Below are positions 56,325 through 64,000 of a stretch of 64,000 bases of DNA, piece by piece (positions within the stretch are counted from its first letter, which is position 1; each line of letters starts with the position of its first letter). The stretch spans positions 1 through 64,000 of the forward strand of contig NZ_JAKSXV010000044.1 of assembly GCF_022829345.1 (NCBI RefSeq), in the 5' to 3' direction. The notes beneath the pieces were generated by a model that was not told the DNA's origin, ran no database searches, and worked only from the letters and a program-made list of their open reading frames with translations. The translations under genes and the position numbers were made by a program. This DNA is from Methylobacterium sp. J-090 (lineage in GTDB: Bacteria; Pseudomonadota; Alphaproteobacteria; Rhizobiales; Beijerinckiaceae).

Positions 56325-57618
56325 GGCCGACGACCTCGCCCGACGCTTGATCGCGGAGAATTTCCCCCGCCGGGACGGGGCGATCCGGGTCGGCGGCCTC
56401 GATCCGTCCGACCTCGCCCGGACCCACGGCACACCGCTCTTCGTCTACGACGCCGCCCTCATGCGCCGGGCCTACCGCGCCCTGTCGCGGGCCGTCGCGG
56501 GCTTCGCGGCGGTGGATTACTCCGTCAAGGCCAACCCGTGCCCGGCCGTGATCCGCGTCTTCGCGGACGAGGGCGCCGGCGCCGAGATCGCCTCGGGCGC
56601 CGAGTTCGCGGCGGCCCTGGCCGCCGGCGTCGCGCCGGGAAAAATCCTGTTCGCCGGGCCGGGCAAGAGCAACGCCGATCTCGACCGGGTCGTGGCCGGC
56701 GGCATCGGCGAGATCCACCTGGAGAATGCCGAGGAGATGGCGCGGGTCGCCGCCGCCGCCGCGCGTCACGGGCGGCGCGCGGCCGTGGCGATCCGGGTCA
56801 ATCCGGGGCCGGACGCCCAGGGCGGCGCCATGCGGATGGGGGGCAAGCCCTCGCCTTTCGGCTTCGACGAGGAGGATCTGGATTCCGTCGTCGACCGTGT
56901 CGAGGCCGAGCCCAACCTCGACCTGACCGGCCTCCACCTCTTCGCCGGGACGCAGGGACTGTCGGCGGCCGTCCTCCTCGGGCAATGGGCCTACGGCCTG
57001 CGATTGGCGTCCCGGGTCGCCGCACGGATCGGGCGTCCCCTCGACACCGTCGACCTCGGCGGCGGTCTCGGCATCCCGTACTTCGCCGGCGACGTCCCCC
57101 TCGACCTCGAGGCGATCCGCGCCGGCATCCCGGCCCTGCGGGCGACGGTCGCCGCCGATCCCGGACTCGCCGGCGCCCGCATCGTCCTGGAGCCGGGGCG
57201 CCATCTCGTCGGACCCGCCGGCCTCTACGTGGCGCGGGTGCGGGCGGTGAAGATCTCGCGCGGGCAGCGCTTCGTGATCACGGACGGCGGCATGCACCAT
57301 CACCTCGCCGCCTCGGGCAACCTCGGACAGATCGTCAAGCGCGACTATCCGGTGGTCGCCGTCCTGGAGGCCGAGGCTGCCGTGCGCACGCCCTGCGCCG
57401 TAGTCGGGCCCCTCTGTACGCCCCTCGACATGCTGGCGCGGGCCGCCCTCCTGCCCGATCTCGCCGCCGGCGACCTCGTCGCCGTGCTGCAATCGGGCGC
57501 CTACGGCCTCACCGCGAGCCCGACGGGCTTTCTGAGCCACCCGTTGCCGGCCGAGATCCTGGTCGATGGCGGGCAGGCGACGGCGATCGGGCCGTGGCGC
57601 TCCGGGGCGGATCGCTAG
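56317..57618 (+). CDS. PLP-dependent (ornithine/diaminopimelate-type) decarboxylase, exosortase-A-associated type
   Basis: This 433-residue fold-type III enzyme has PLP Lys71 in DYSVKANP, the glycine-rich GGGLGIPYF phosphate-binding motif, EPGRHLVGPAG and the catalytic Cys in GPLCTPLD. The family includes diaminopimelate and ornithine decarboxylases. The subfamily beside AMP-ligase and ACP is found in EPS loci; the amine it produces is unknown. Overlap of eight bases with the ligase implies coupled translation. Confidence 0.9.
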   Translation: MPEADDLARRLIAENFPRRDGAIRVGGLDPSDLARTHGTPLFVYDAALMRRAYRALSRAVAGFAAVDYSVKANPCPAVIRVFADEGAGAEIASGAEFAAALAAGVAPGKILFAGPGKSNADLDRVVAGGIGEIHLENAEEMARVAAAAARHGRRAAVAIRVNPGPDAQGGAMRMGGKPSPFGFDEEDLDSVVDRVEAEPNLDLTGLHLFAGTQGLSAAVLLGQWAYGLRLASRVAARIGRPLDTVDLGGGLGIPYFAGDVPLDLEAIRAGIPALRATVAADPGLAGARIVLEPGRHLVGPAGLYVARVRAVKISRGQRFVITDGGMHHHLAASGNLGQIVKRDYPVVAVLEAEAAVRTPCAVVGPLCTPLDMLARAALLPDLAAGDLVAVLQSGAYGLTASPTGFLSHPLPAEILVDGGQATAIGPWRSGADR

Positions 57619-57666
57619 AACCTCGTCCCGAACGGTGGCTTCCGGCTTTCGGGGAAAGACGATGCT

Positions 57667-58119
57667 CTAGGACTTGCCCTCCGAGAACTGCCGGAAGGCT
57701 TCGAGGGTCTCGGCGCTCACGTGGTGCTCGATGCCCTCGGCATCGCGCCGCGCCGTCTCGGCGCTGACCCCGAGGGCGCACAGGAACTTCTCGACGATGC
57801 GGTGGCGCTCGCGGCTCTGGACGGCGAGGGCCTGGCCGGCCGCCGTGAGGAAGACGCCGCGATAGGGCCGCTGCTGGACGAAGCCATCCTCCACCAGCCG
57901 TTTCAGCATCTTGGCCACGGTGGGTTGGGCCACGCCGAGGCGGGCGGCGATGTCGACCTGGCGCGCCTCGCCGCCGTCGCCGATGAGATCGGCGATGAGT
58001 TCGACGTAATCCTCCACCAGCTCCAGACGCCGCGCCTCGCGGGCTTGGCGGAAACTCTCCACGTGCACGTCCGGGTCGACGAGCGGGGACGCTGGATCGG
58101 GTCGCGACGAATCCTGCAT
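57667..58119 (-). CDS. mntR: Manganese-responsive regulator MntR
   Basis: From ATG 58119 (AAGGAGA upstream) this 150-residue protein has a DtxR/MntR winged helix ([24 protein letters not shown] split, [20 protein letters not shown]) and a C-terminal metal-binding dimer region ([23 protein letters not shown]). Such proteins repress Mn2+ importers. No mntH gene is in the window. It is inserted between the decarboxylase and the flippase genes on the opposite strand, which breaks the polysaccharide cluster. The frame extends to 58374 but homology starts at about 58119. Confidence 0.9.
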   Translation of the reverse strand: MQDSSRPDPASPLVDPDVHVESFRQAREARRLELVEDYVELIADLIGDGGEARQVDIAARLGVAQPTVAKMLKRLVEDGFVQQRPYRGVFLTAAGQALAVQSRERHRIVEKFLCALGVSAETARRDAEGIEHHVSAETLEAFRQFSEGKS

Positions 58120-58269
58120 GTGACCGGCCGTCTCCTTCCCGCGGGCGCGCTGGATCGGCGCCTGTCCCCGGCTGTGTAGCGAAGCCGGGCCCCGAAAGGG
58201 ACCCCCCTCAGCGCGGCCGGCCGCGTTGACGCCTCGGCAAGGGCGGCATGCTAGGTCTTGCGAGTCGCC

Positions 58270-58321
58270 TCGGCCAAGGGGCTCCGAAGGGGCTTCGGCC
58301 AAGGGGCTTCGGCCAAGGGGC
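58270..58321 (+). repeat. Short tandem repeat upstream of the flippase
   Basis: A 13-base unit close to CTTCGGCCAAGGGG occurs three to four times between 58270 and 58321 (one copy degenerate as CTCCGAAGGGG). It lies between mntR and the flippase gene in non-coding or 5' extension sequence. Significance is unclear. Confidence 0.5.
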
Positions 58322-58409
58322 GGCGGCGCGGACCCAGGCGAAAGACGCACGTGAACGCGACGCGACACCCCCACCGCCCGCGACTCGGCCCTCCACCGGC
58401 GGCCCGGCG

Positions 58410-59819
58410 GTGATCGCGCGCCACACCCTGACCTATGTCGGCTCGCGCGGGGTGGCGGCCGCCCTCAACATGGCGTCGCTCGCGGTCTTCACCCGGCTCG
58501 CCCCGGCGGAGGCGTATGGCGGCTACCTGCTGATCCTGTCCTGGGCCCTGGTCCTCTACGGCGCCACCTGCCAGTGGCCGAAATTCTCGTTCTTCGCCCT
58601 CTACGACGAGGCCCGCGCGCCCGATCAGGTCGGTACGGTTGTGCGCCTGCTCGGGGCGATGATCGGGCTCGCCGCCCTGGGCGCCGCCCTCGGCGCCTGG
58701 CTCGGGATCGTCGCGCCCGCCGCCGCCGCCGCCATCGTGGCGGCGGTCCTCGGCATGATGGTGTTCGAGGGGGCCTGCGAGATCGCCCGCACCCGTCTCG
58801 AAGTCGGCGCGGTCGCCTCCGCCATCGTCCTGCGCGCCGTCCTCGTCCTCGTCCTCGGCAGCGGCGTCCTCCTCTTCACCGGGCACGCCGTCGATCTGCT
58901 GCTCGCGACGGCGCTGGCCAACGTGCTGGCGGCCCTGCCCCCGCTCGTGGCCCTCGGATCCCTCCTGCGCGGGCGCGGCAGCTGGGCGGAGGCCCGTCGC
59001 CTCGTCGCCTATGGCTGGCCCCTGGTCCTGTCCTTCGCCGCCGCGGCCCTGGCCCAGACCATCGACCGCCTCATCATCGGCCAGAGCGTCGGCGTGGCCG
59101 AACTCGGCGCCTACGGGGCCTTCTCGGACTTCCTGCGCCAGAGCTTCGTCGTGTTCGGCGACAGCATCGCGCTCGCCCTCGTCTCCATCGCCAAGCGCGA
59201 GGCCCGGGAGGGCGGGATGGCGGCCGCCCGACCCGTCCTCGAAGGGGCGGCCCGCCTGATGGCTCTCATCGCGGCCTTCGGGGCTGTGTTCTTCCTCGCC
59301 TTCGACGATCTCGTCGTCGCCGTGCTGCTCGGGCCCGACTACCGGGCCGCCGCCCTCGGCGTGGCGCCCCTGCTCGTGGCCGCCAGCGTCTTCCTGATGC
59401 TGCGTTCGTACTATTTCGGGCAGATCATCTACTTCTCGGCGTCGAGCCGCCTCGATGCCGTCGCCTCCGTCACCCTCCTCGTCGCCATCAGCGGCCTCTC
59501 GGCCGTGCTGATCCCGCCCTACGGCATCACCGGGGCGGCCATCGCCGTGGTCCTCGGACAGGCGCTGGCCTGCCTCGTCTTCGTCTTCGGCGACCGCACG
59601 GGCCTGCGCATGCCGGTGCCCTGGCGCGATGTCGCGACCATCGGAGCCACCGCCCTCGCCTGCCGGATCGCCATCGCGTGGCTCGAGGCTTCGGGCGCCG
59701 GCCGGACGGCGCCGGCCGTCGCCCTCGAACTCGCCCTCCTCGGGCTCGGCGCCGTCGCCATGGCGTGGCGGTTCAACATCCTGGGGCTCGCCGACCTGCT
59801 CCGGCGGCGCGCCGCCTGA
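58410..59819 (+). CDS. Wzx/MATE-type polysaccharide flippase
   Basis: This 469-residue protein (GTG 58410) has about 12 membrane helices. The start [23 protein letters not shown] and the middle [18 protein letters not shown] are typical of oligosaccharide flippases of the PST family. It would move undecaprenyl-linked repeat units to the periplasm. The frame extends to 58248, but that extension is proline/arginine-rich and overlaps the tandem repeat, so I start at GTG 58410. Its stop shares one base with the FemAB-like gene. Confidence 0.85.
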   Translation: MIARHTLTYVGSRGVAAALNMASLAVFTRLAPAEAYGGYLLILSWALVLYGATCQWPKFSFFALYDEARAPDQVGTVVRLLGAMIGLAALGAALGAWLGIVAPAAAAAIVAAVLGMMVFEGACEIARTRLEVGAVASAIVLRAVLVLVLGSGVLLFTGHAVDLLLATALANVLAALPPLVALGSLLRGRGSWAEARRLVAYGWPLVLSFAAAALAQTIDRLIIGQSVGVAELGAYGAFSDFLRQSFVVFGDSIALALVSIAKREAREGGMAAARPVLEGAARLMALIAAFGAVFFLAFDDLVVAVLLGPDYRAAALGVAPLLVAASVFLMLRSYYFGQIIYFSASSRLDAVASVTLLVAISGLSAVLIPPYGITGAAIAVVLGQALACLVFVFGDRTGLRMPVPWRDVATIGATALACRIAIAWLEASGAGRTAPAVALELALLGLGAVAMAWRFNILGLADLLRRRAA

Positions 59820-61042
59820 TGCGCGTGCCCGGTCACGGCCCCGCGGTGCGACTGGCCGACGGACGCGTCGCCGCCCTGCGCCCCCTCGATCCGGCCGCCC
59901 CGTGGCTCCCGGCCTGGCGGGCCCTGAGCCGGCGGCCCTTCGTCGAGAACCTGTTCTACGATCCCGATTTCGCCCTGGCGGCGCTCGACGCTTTCGGGGA
60001 CGGGGTGGAGGTCCTCCTCGTCGGCGACCGCCCGCCGGAGGAGCCGGGCCTGCGCCTCGTCGCCGTGTGGCCGTGCCGGCGCCGACGCGGGCGCTGGGGT
60101 CTACCCTTGCGCCTCACCATGGGCTGGATGCACGGCTTCGGCGTCTTCGGCGTTCCCCTGCTCGATCCGGATGCGCCGGACCGCGCCCTCGACGGCCTCC
60201 TGCGTGGGGCCGGCCGCCTCGCCGGTCCCCGCCTGATGCTGACCTACGTCCCGATGGAAGGTCCCTTCGCGGACCTCCTGGCCCGGTCCTGCCGGAGCCA
60301 TGGCCTCGCCCGCGCGGAGTTCTGGGCGCATGCCCGTGCGGTCCTCGACCTGTCGGACCGCACGGGCCCCGAGCGCGCCGCCTATCTCGACCACCTGTCG
60401 TCCCGCCGCCGACGGCGCCTGCGCCAGTCGGCCGAGCGTCTCGCGCCCCTGGACTTCGAGACAATCCGCGATCCCGCCGTTCTTCGCGCCGCCCTCGACG
60501 ACTACATCGCCCTCGAAGGCATCGGCTGGAAGGGCCGGGCCGGCACCGCCATCGGCGATACCCCCGGGGAGATCGCGTTGTTGCATGCCTCCGTGGCCGC
60601 CTTCGGCGCGCGGGGACGGGTGCGGATCGACCGCCTGCGTCGCGATGGGACGACCCTGGCGAGCGCGGTGACCTTCGTCACCGGCAAGCGGGCGTGGTGC
60701 GTGAAGATCTCGTTCCTCGAGGCGGAGGCCCGCGACTCCCCCGGGGCGCAGCTCGTCCATCAGATGACGCGGAGCCTGATCGCGGACACCGCCCTGAGCG
60801 GTGCCGATTCCTGCGCCCCCCCGGATTTCCGCCTCGCCGAGACGTTCTGGGCCGAACGGATGCCGCTCGCGCACGTCCTCGTCGCAGCGCCGGGCGGCGA
60901 CCGCCTGTTTGGTCTCGCGAGACGGCTCGAAGGCCTGCGCGCCCGGGTGAGCCGCATGCTCGCCCGACGGACCTGGGCCCGGGGCCGCACGGGCGCCCGC
61001 GCGGCCGGGGCGCCGGATGCCCCTACCAGCCGAAGCGACTGA
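59819..61042 (+). CDS. FemAB/GNAT-like acyl- or aminoacyltransferase
   Basis: This 407-residue protein starts at ATG 59819 (TGATG overlap with the flippase stop). It resembles the FemAB/BcsL-type double-GNAT family (Acetyltransf_6): FVENLFYDPDFALAAL, SSRRRRRLRQSAERL, LEGIGWKGRAGTAI, LHASVAAFGARGRVRIDRL split, and KRAWCVKISFLEAEARDSPGAQLVHQM split around its active region. Relatives in EPS loci transfer acyl or aminoacyl groups to sugars. Its 3' end overlaps the convergent CxxCH gene by 20 bases. Confidence 0.83.
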   Translation: MRVPGHGPAVRLADGRVAALRPLDPAAPWLPAWRALSRRPFVENLFYDPDFALAALDAFGDGVEVLLVGDRPPEEPGLRLVAVWPCRRRRGRWGLPLRLTMGWMHGFGVFGVPLLDPDAPDRALDGLLRGAGRLAGPRLMLTYVPMEGPFADLLARSCRSHGLARAEFWAHARAVLDLSDRTGPERAAYLDHLSSRRRRRLRQSAERLAPLDFETIRDPAVLRAALDDYIALEGIGWKGRAGTAIGDTPGEIALLHASVAAFGARGRVRIDRLRRDGTTLASAVTFVTGKRAWCVKISFLEAEARDSPGAQLVHQMTRSLIADTALSGADSCAPPDFRLAETFWAERMPLAHVLVAAPGGDRLFGLARRLEGLRARVSRMLARRTWARGRTGARAAGAPDAPTSRSD

Positions 61043-61376
61043 TCCGCGCCTGAGCGGCCGCGACGGCCTCGGGATCGCGGCCGAGGGCGGCGATGCGCTG
61101 CGACAGGTCGTGGCAGGTCGCGCAGAACGGGAGGCTCGCGAGCACGAGGCCCTGCCGCGAGCGGGTGACCGAGCCGATCAGGCAGGCGATGGGCAGCTCC
61201 GAATCGGGCAACCCGAGGCAATCGCCGCGCGGACTTCCGAAGAGCGGCCGGTTCGGCCAATCGAGGACGATCACCGTGCCGCCGCGGCGGTCGGGGGCGG
61301 GCGGCAGGCTGTAGCTGCGCACGAACAGGGCCGCGAAGGCCGCGACCAGGACCGGAACGAGCAGAAGGCGCGCCAT
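61023..61376 (-). CDS. Small exported protein with a CxxCH motif
   Basis: This 117-residue protein has an N-terminal hydrophobic segment (MARLLLVPVLVAAFAALFV) that is probably a signal anchor, a middle with two further cysteines (GDCLGL, PIACLIG), and FCATCHDLSQR near residue 85. CxxCH could bind c-type haem, but no distal Met/His ligand is obvious and the rest is unlike cytochrome c. It may instead form a disulfide. It is seven bases downstream of the neighbouring minus-strand gene. No family recognised. Confidence 0.7.
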   Translation of the reverse strand: MARLLLVPVLVAAFAALFVRSYSLPPAPDRRGGTVIVLDWPNRPLFGSPRGDCLGLPDSELPIACLIGSVTRSRQGLVLASLPFCATCHDLSQRIAALGRDPEAVAAAQARISRFGW

Positions 61377-61383
61377 GATCGCT

Positions 61384-61677
61384 TCAGGCCGGCTCGTCGA
61401 AGCGGCTTCGCCGGAACACCTCGGTGCCGGCCCCGTCGATGACCCGCACGGCTTCGGCCGGCCCCCCGCCGCGCTGCGGCGCGCGCGCCCGGGCGAACAG
61501 GCCCAAGGCCCGTTCCATGGCCGCCTCCAGGCTGCCGACCCGGACGGAGAGGCGCTGGCGCACGGGGTCCTCGCCGGGTTCGTCGGGCCCGAGGATCTCG
61601 ATGTGGAAGGTTTCGCGTGGGGTCAAGGGCGAGGCGGCTCCGGCCTTATCGATGGGGCGATCGCTGACATAGGGCAT
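61384..61677 (-). CDS. Small hypothetical protein
   Basis: From ATG 61677 this encodes 97 residues starting MPYVSDRPIDKAGAASPL. The protein reads like a soluble alpha/beta domain (ETFHIEILGPDEPGEDPVRQRLSVRVGSLEAAMERALG split across strand and helix) and ends FRRSRFDEPA. No family recognised; no cofactor motif. The frame is open to 62094, but upstream parts are antisense to sseA. It is followed after seven bases by the CxxCH gene, so the two form a small operon. Confidence 0.65.
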   Translation of the reverse strand: MPYVSDRPIDKAGAASPLTPRETFHIEILGPDEPGEDPVRQRLSVRVGSLEAAMERALGLFARARAPQRGGGPAEAVRVIDGAGTEVFRRSRFDEPA

Positions 61678-61813
61678 CGGCGGCGGCGGGGCGCGCGAAA
61701 GACGCGTTTTCGCCAACGCCGTCCGGCTCCACCACCGCCGCCCGACCGATGCAAGCCCGCCGGAGGATGCAACATCCGCCGGGATATGGTTCAGTGGCAC
61801 CTCCCTCACGCGC

Positions 61814-62674
61814 ATGGAATCCAGCATCATGGCGACGACGCCTTTCGTGACCGTGGATTGGCTGAAAGCCCGGATCGAGGCCCCCGATCTCGTCGTCCTC
61901 GACGGCTCCTGGTACCTGCCGGCGCAGGGGCGCGACGCGGCGGCCGAGTACCGGGCCGGGCACATCCCCGGGGCCGTCCGCTTCGACATCGACGCCATGA
62001 GCGACGAGACCTCGGGCCTGCCGCACATGCTGCCGCGCCCGGAGGTCTTCGCCTCGCGGATGCGGGCGCTCGGCATCGGCGATGGGGCGCACATCGTGGT
62101 CTATGACGGGATGGGCCTGTTCTCGGCGCCGCGGGTGCGCTGGATGCTGCAGGTGTTCGGTGTGCGCGACGTGGTGCTGCTGGAGGGCGGGTTCCCGGCC
62201 TGGGTCGCGGCGGGAGGCGCGATCGAGGACGGCGAGGGCCGGCCGCGCGAGCGCCGCCACTTCACCGCCCGCCTCGACCACGGCGCGGTGGCGGACGCGC
62301 AAGACATTGCCCGCGCGCTCGAATCCGGCTCGGCCCAGGTGGTCGACGCCCGCTCCGGCCCGCGCTTTCGCGGCGAGGAGGCGGAGCCGCGCCCCGGCGT
62401 GCGCCCGGGCCACATGCCGGGGGCCCTGAACGTCCATTACGCGGCGCTGCAGACCGGCGGCCGGCTGAAGGACCCCGACGCCCTGAAGGCGGTGTTCGCC
62501 GAGAACGGCGTCGATCCGGACCGGCCGGTGGTGACCACCTGCGGGTCGGGGGTCACCGCCGCCATCGTCTCGCTCGCTCTGGAGACCCTCGGCCGCCCGC
62601 CGCGCGCCCTCTACGACGGCTCGTGGTCGGAATGGGGAGCGGACCCGGCGCGACCCGTCGCCACCGGCGCATGA
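61814..62674 (+). CDS. sseA: 3-mercaptopyruvate/thiosulfate sulfurtransferase (two rhodanese domains)
   Basis: This 286-residue protein has two rhodanese domains. The first (about 1–135; VVLDGSWYLPAQGRDAAAEY split, HIPGAVRFDID) lacks the catalytic Cys and the second (about 155–280; VVDARSGPRFRGEEAEPRPG) carries Cys243 in TTCGSGVTAA, the CG[S/T]GVT loop of mercaptopyruvate sulfurtransferases. It moves sulfane sulfur to thiophilic acceptors. ATG 61829 (MATTPF) is an alternative start. It is divergent from the small hypothetical operon. Confidence 0.93.
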   Translation: MESSIMATTPFVTVDWLKARIEAPDLVVLDGSWYLPAQGRDAAAEYRAGHIPGAVRFDIDAMSDETSGLPHMLPRPEVFASRMRALGIGDGAHIVVYDGMGLFSAPRVRWMLQVFGVRDVVLLEGGFPAWVAAGGAIEDGEGRPRERRHFTARLDHGAVADAQDIARALESGSAQVVDARSGPRFRGEEAEPRPGVRPGHMPGALNVHYAALQTGGRLKDPDALKAVFAENGVDPDRPVVTTCGSGVTAAIVSLALETLGRPPRALYDGSWSEWGADPARPVATGA

Positions 62675-62705
62675 GCCGCCGCGCCGCGCCGTTCCACGCC
62701 CCGTC

Positions 62706-63545
62706 GTGACGCCCGCCGACCGTCCCACCCCGCCCGCGCGCCAGCGCTCGGACGGGCGCGTTCACCTGCGCGTCGGACGGATGGGGTCCGACACCCGAAT
62801 CCTCGACATCGCCGAATCCGGCCCCTTGCGCGTCCGCCTTCCGCGCGGGCCGGCGGGGCCGTGCGAGGCGGTGCTCCTGAACAGCGCCGGCGGCATCGCC
62901 TGCGGCGACCGGTTCACCGTGTCCGTCGCCGTGGGGGCGGGCGCCGGCCTCGTGCTCACCACCACGGCGGCGGAGAAGATCTATCGCTCCGACGGGCCCA
63001 GCACGGGGATCGAGACCCGGGTCGAGGTGGCGGCCGGCGGCCACCTCGCATTCCTGCCGCAGGAGACGATCCTGTTCGACGGGGCCAGCCTCCGGCGCAG
63101 CCTCACCGTCGATCTCGCGGGGGATGCGGGGCTGCTGGCCTTCGAGGCTGTGACCTTCGGGCGGGTGGCGCGGGGCGAGCGGATCCGCGACGGGCGCTTC
63201 CACGACACGTGGCGGATCCGCCGCGACGGGCGCCTCGTCTACGCCGATTCGGTGCGGCTCGACGGGGCGATCGCGGACGCCCTGGCGCGGGCGGCCATCG
63301 GCGGCGATGCCCGGGCGATGGCGACGCTCATCGACGTGTCGCCGGGGGCGGAGGGCCGCCTCGAAACCATGCGGGCCCTGCTCGAAGCGGGTGCGCGGGA
63401 CGGCGTCGGGGCGGCGGCGAGCGCCTGGAACGGCCACCTCGTGGTGCGCTTCCTCGGGGCGGACCCGGCGGCCCTGCGGGCGCTGGCCCAGCACGTCCTC
63501 GTCGGCTACCGGGGCGTGCCCCTCCCCCGGGTGTGGCAGAGTTGA
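62706..63545 (+). CDS. ureD: Urease accessory protein UreD
   Basis: This 279-residue protein (GTG 62706) has the UreD/UreH features LLNSAGGIACGDRF, VLTTTAAEKIYRS, FLPQETILFDGASLRRSLTVDL split, and VTFGRVARGERI. UreD with UreF/UreG delivers nickel to urease. It is unusual that no urease subunit follows; the downstream gene is on the other strand. It starts 31 bases after sseA. Urease genes would have to lie elsewhere. Confidence 0.92.
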   Translation: MTPADRPTPPARQRSDGRVHLRVGRMGSDTRILDIAESGPLRVRLPRGPAGPCEAVLLNSAGGIACGDRFTVSVAVGAGAGLVLTTTAAEKIYRSDGPSTGIETRVEVAAGGHLAFLPQETILFDGASLRRSLTVDLAGDAGLLAFEAVTFGRVARGERIRDGRFHDTWRIRRDGRLVYADSVRLDGAIADALARAAIGGDARAMATLIDVSPGAEGRLETMRALLEAGARDGVGAAASAWNGHLVVRFLGADPAALRALAQHVLVGYRGVPLPRVWQS

Positions 63546-63577
63546 ACCCACGGGGCGCCGCTTCCCCGCGGTGACGG

Positions 63578-64000
63578 TCAGGGATAGCGCTCCCAGAGGA
63601 GCGTGAGGACACTCATCTTCCCGTCAACGTTGAATCTGAACGGCGGGGTTTTGAGGGTCAGCGTCCTGCCGTCGTACTCCACGTCCCTGACTTGGGATGT
63701 CCCCGACCAGACCTCGTTCCACGACGTATCGATGTCGTGGGTCACCTTGTTTCCATCGATCCGATACGTGCCCGCGTAAGCGAAGAACGTCTTGTGCAGA
63801 TGAACGCGATCCTCATCGCTCATCTTGTCGTTGGCGACCGGCTTCGTGCGCCCTTCGAAGGCGCAGATGACCATCATTCGCCCGTCCTTGCCGTAGGTGA
63901 GCCAGCCAGTGGGCCGAGGGCCACCATAGGCCTCGATCACCTCATTCGATTCGACGAGCTTTCGCGTCGCTGCGGCAAGTCTCCAGGTGCCGGAGATATC
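63578..64000 (-). CDS. Lipocalin-like domain protein (partial, N-terminus outside window)
   Basis: The minus-strand frame runs from the right edge to a stop at 63578, giving at least 140 residues. It begins at the edge with DISGTWRLAAATRKLVES, then VIEAYGGPRPTGWLTYGKDGRMMVI, which matches the lipocalin-like (Lipocalin_5) pattern GTWxL–YGPxPxGxLxYxxDG. The C-terminal half repeats short beta strands (TYRIDGNKVTHDIDTSW, ending RFNVDGKMSVLTLLWERYP). The start is beyond the window; GTG 63940 is internal. Function unknown; such proteins may bind small hydrophobic ligands. Confidence 0.82.
   Translation of the reverse strand, partial: DISGTWRLAAATRKLVESNEVIEAYGGPRPTGWLTYGKDGRMMVICAFEGRTKPVANDKMSDEDRVHLHKTFFAYAGTYRIDGNKVTHDIDTSWNEVWSGTSQVRDVEYDGRTLTLKTPPFRFNVDGKMSVLTLLWERYP

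Noticed and set aside
54518-61042. PEP-CTERM substrate or exosortase within the polysaccharide cluster
   Set aside because: No C-terminal PEP–helix–Arg tail and no polytopic exosortase signature was found in any protein here.

Overview
The window is a GC-rich chromosomal segment (roughly 70 % G+C by eye). It most likely comes from a Methylobacterium/Methylorubrum-like alphaproteobacterium of the Hyphomicrobiales. Pointers are the pdhA–pdhB–E2–lpd–lipA–COQ10 order with a lipoyl domain fused to E1-beta, a short FtsB/DivIC protein next to pdhA, a CtrA-type TTAA-N7-TTAAC box, and a small MntR. This assignment is inference. Almost all sequence is coding, genes are tightly packed, and many starts are GTG with 1–8 base overlaps. 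I see no prophage, transposase, CRISPR array, rRNA or tRNA.

Layout. (1) 1–9730: a giant secreted protein (minus strand, C-terminus cut by the left edge) is divergent from a type I secretion ATPase and its HlyD adaptor. The protein has a predicted seven-bladed FG-GAP propeller followed by a ladder of Ig-like modules. A CtrA-type box lies in the shared promoter region. (2) 9807–13847: an XRE regulator, an AT-rich gap, and a GAF-PAS-PAS-GGDEF-EAL c-di-GMP enzyme with both active-site signatures intact. (3) 14542–19500: a TonB siderophore receptor and a PepSY membrane protein, with Irr-box-like sequences upstream, then a convergent SMP-30 lactonase. (4) 19884–23329: a small unknown gene, glpD and glpK. 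(5) 23393–30469: five tightly coupled genes, namely a GT2–C-methyltransferase fusion, a nucleotidyltransferase, a polytopic GT-C-like protein, a flippase-like–kinase fusion and a HAD phosphatase. They look like an uncharacterised pathway that activates a small head group and attaches it to a lipid-linked or surface glycan. (6) 30451–39672 (minus): COQ10/RatA, lipA, lpd and the pyruvate dehydrogenase genes. Genes for a DUF559 protein, a Uma2 nuclease and a DUF5076 protein sit between them, and a PRC-barrel gene lies on the opposite strand.

(7) 39822–46154: ftsB, a LysR regulator, a DEAD-box helicase with a long leader, small proteins including a Tyr/Arg-rich hexapeptide-repeat protein, a thioesterase and an ABC-F ATPase. 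(8) 46165–54397: a zinc metallopeptidase divergent from a three-gene overlapping operon of transglutaminase–DUF2126, circularly permuted ATP-grasp–alpha-E, and a second transglutaminase. This is a widespread but poorly understood predicted peptide-ligation/cleavage module. (9) 54518–61042: an acyl carrier protein, an AMP-ligase and a PLP decarboxylase of the kind associated with exosortase-A polysaccharide loci, then (beyond a minus-strand mntR) a Wzx-like flippase and a FemAB-like transferase. No exosortase is visible. (10) 61023–64000: two small unknown genes, one with a CxxCH motif, then sseA, ureD without an adjacent urease gene, and a lipocalin-like gene cut by the right edge.

The most promising candidates for undescribed biology are the five-gene operon at 23393–30469, the divergent adhesin/secretion locus with its super-repeat, propeller and CtrA box, and the exosortase-less ACP/ligase/decarboxylase cluster.
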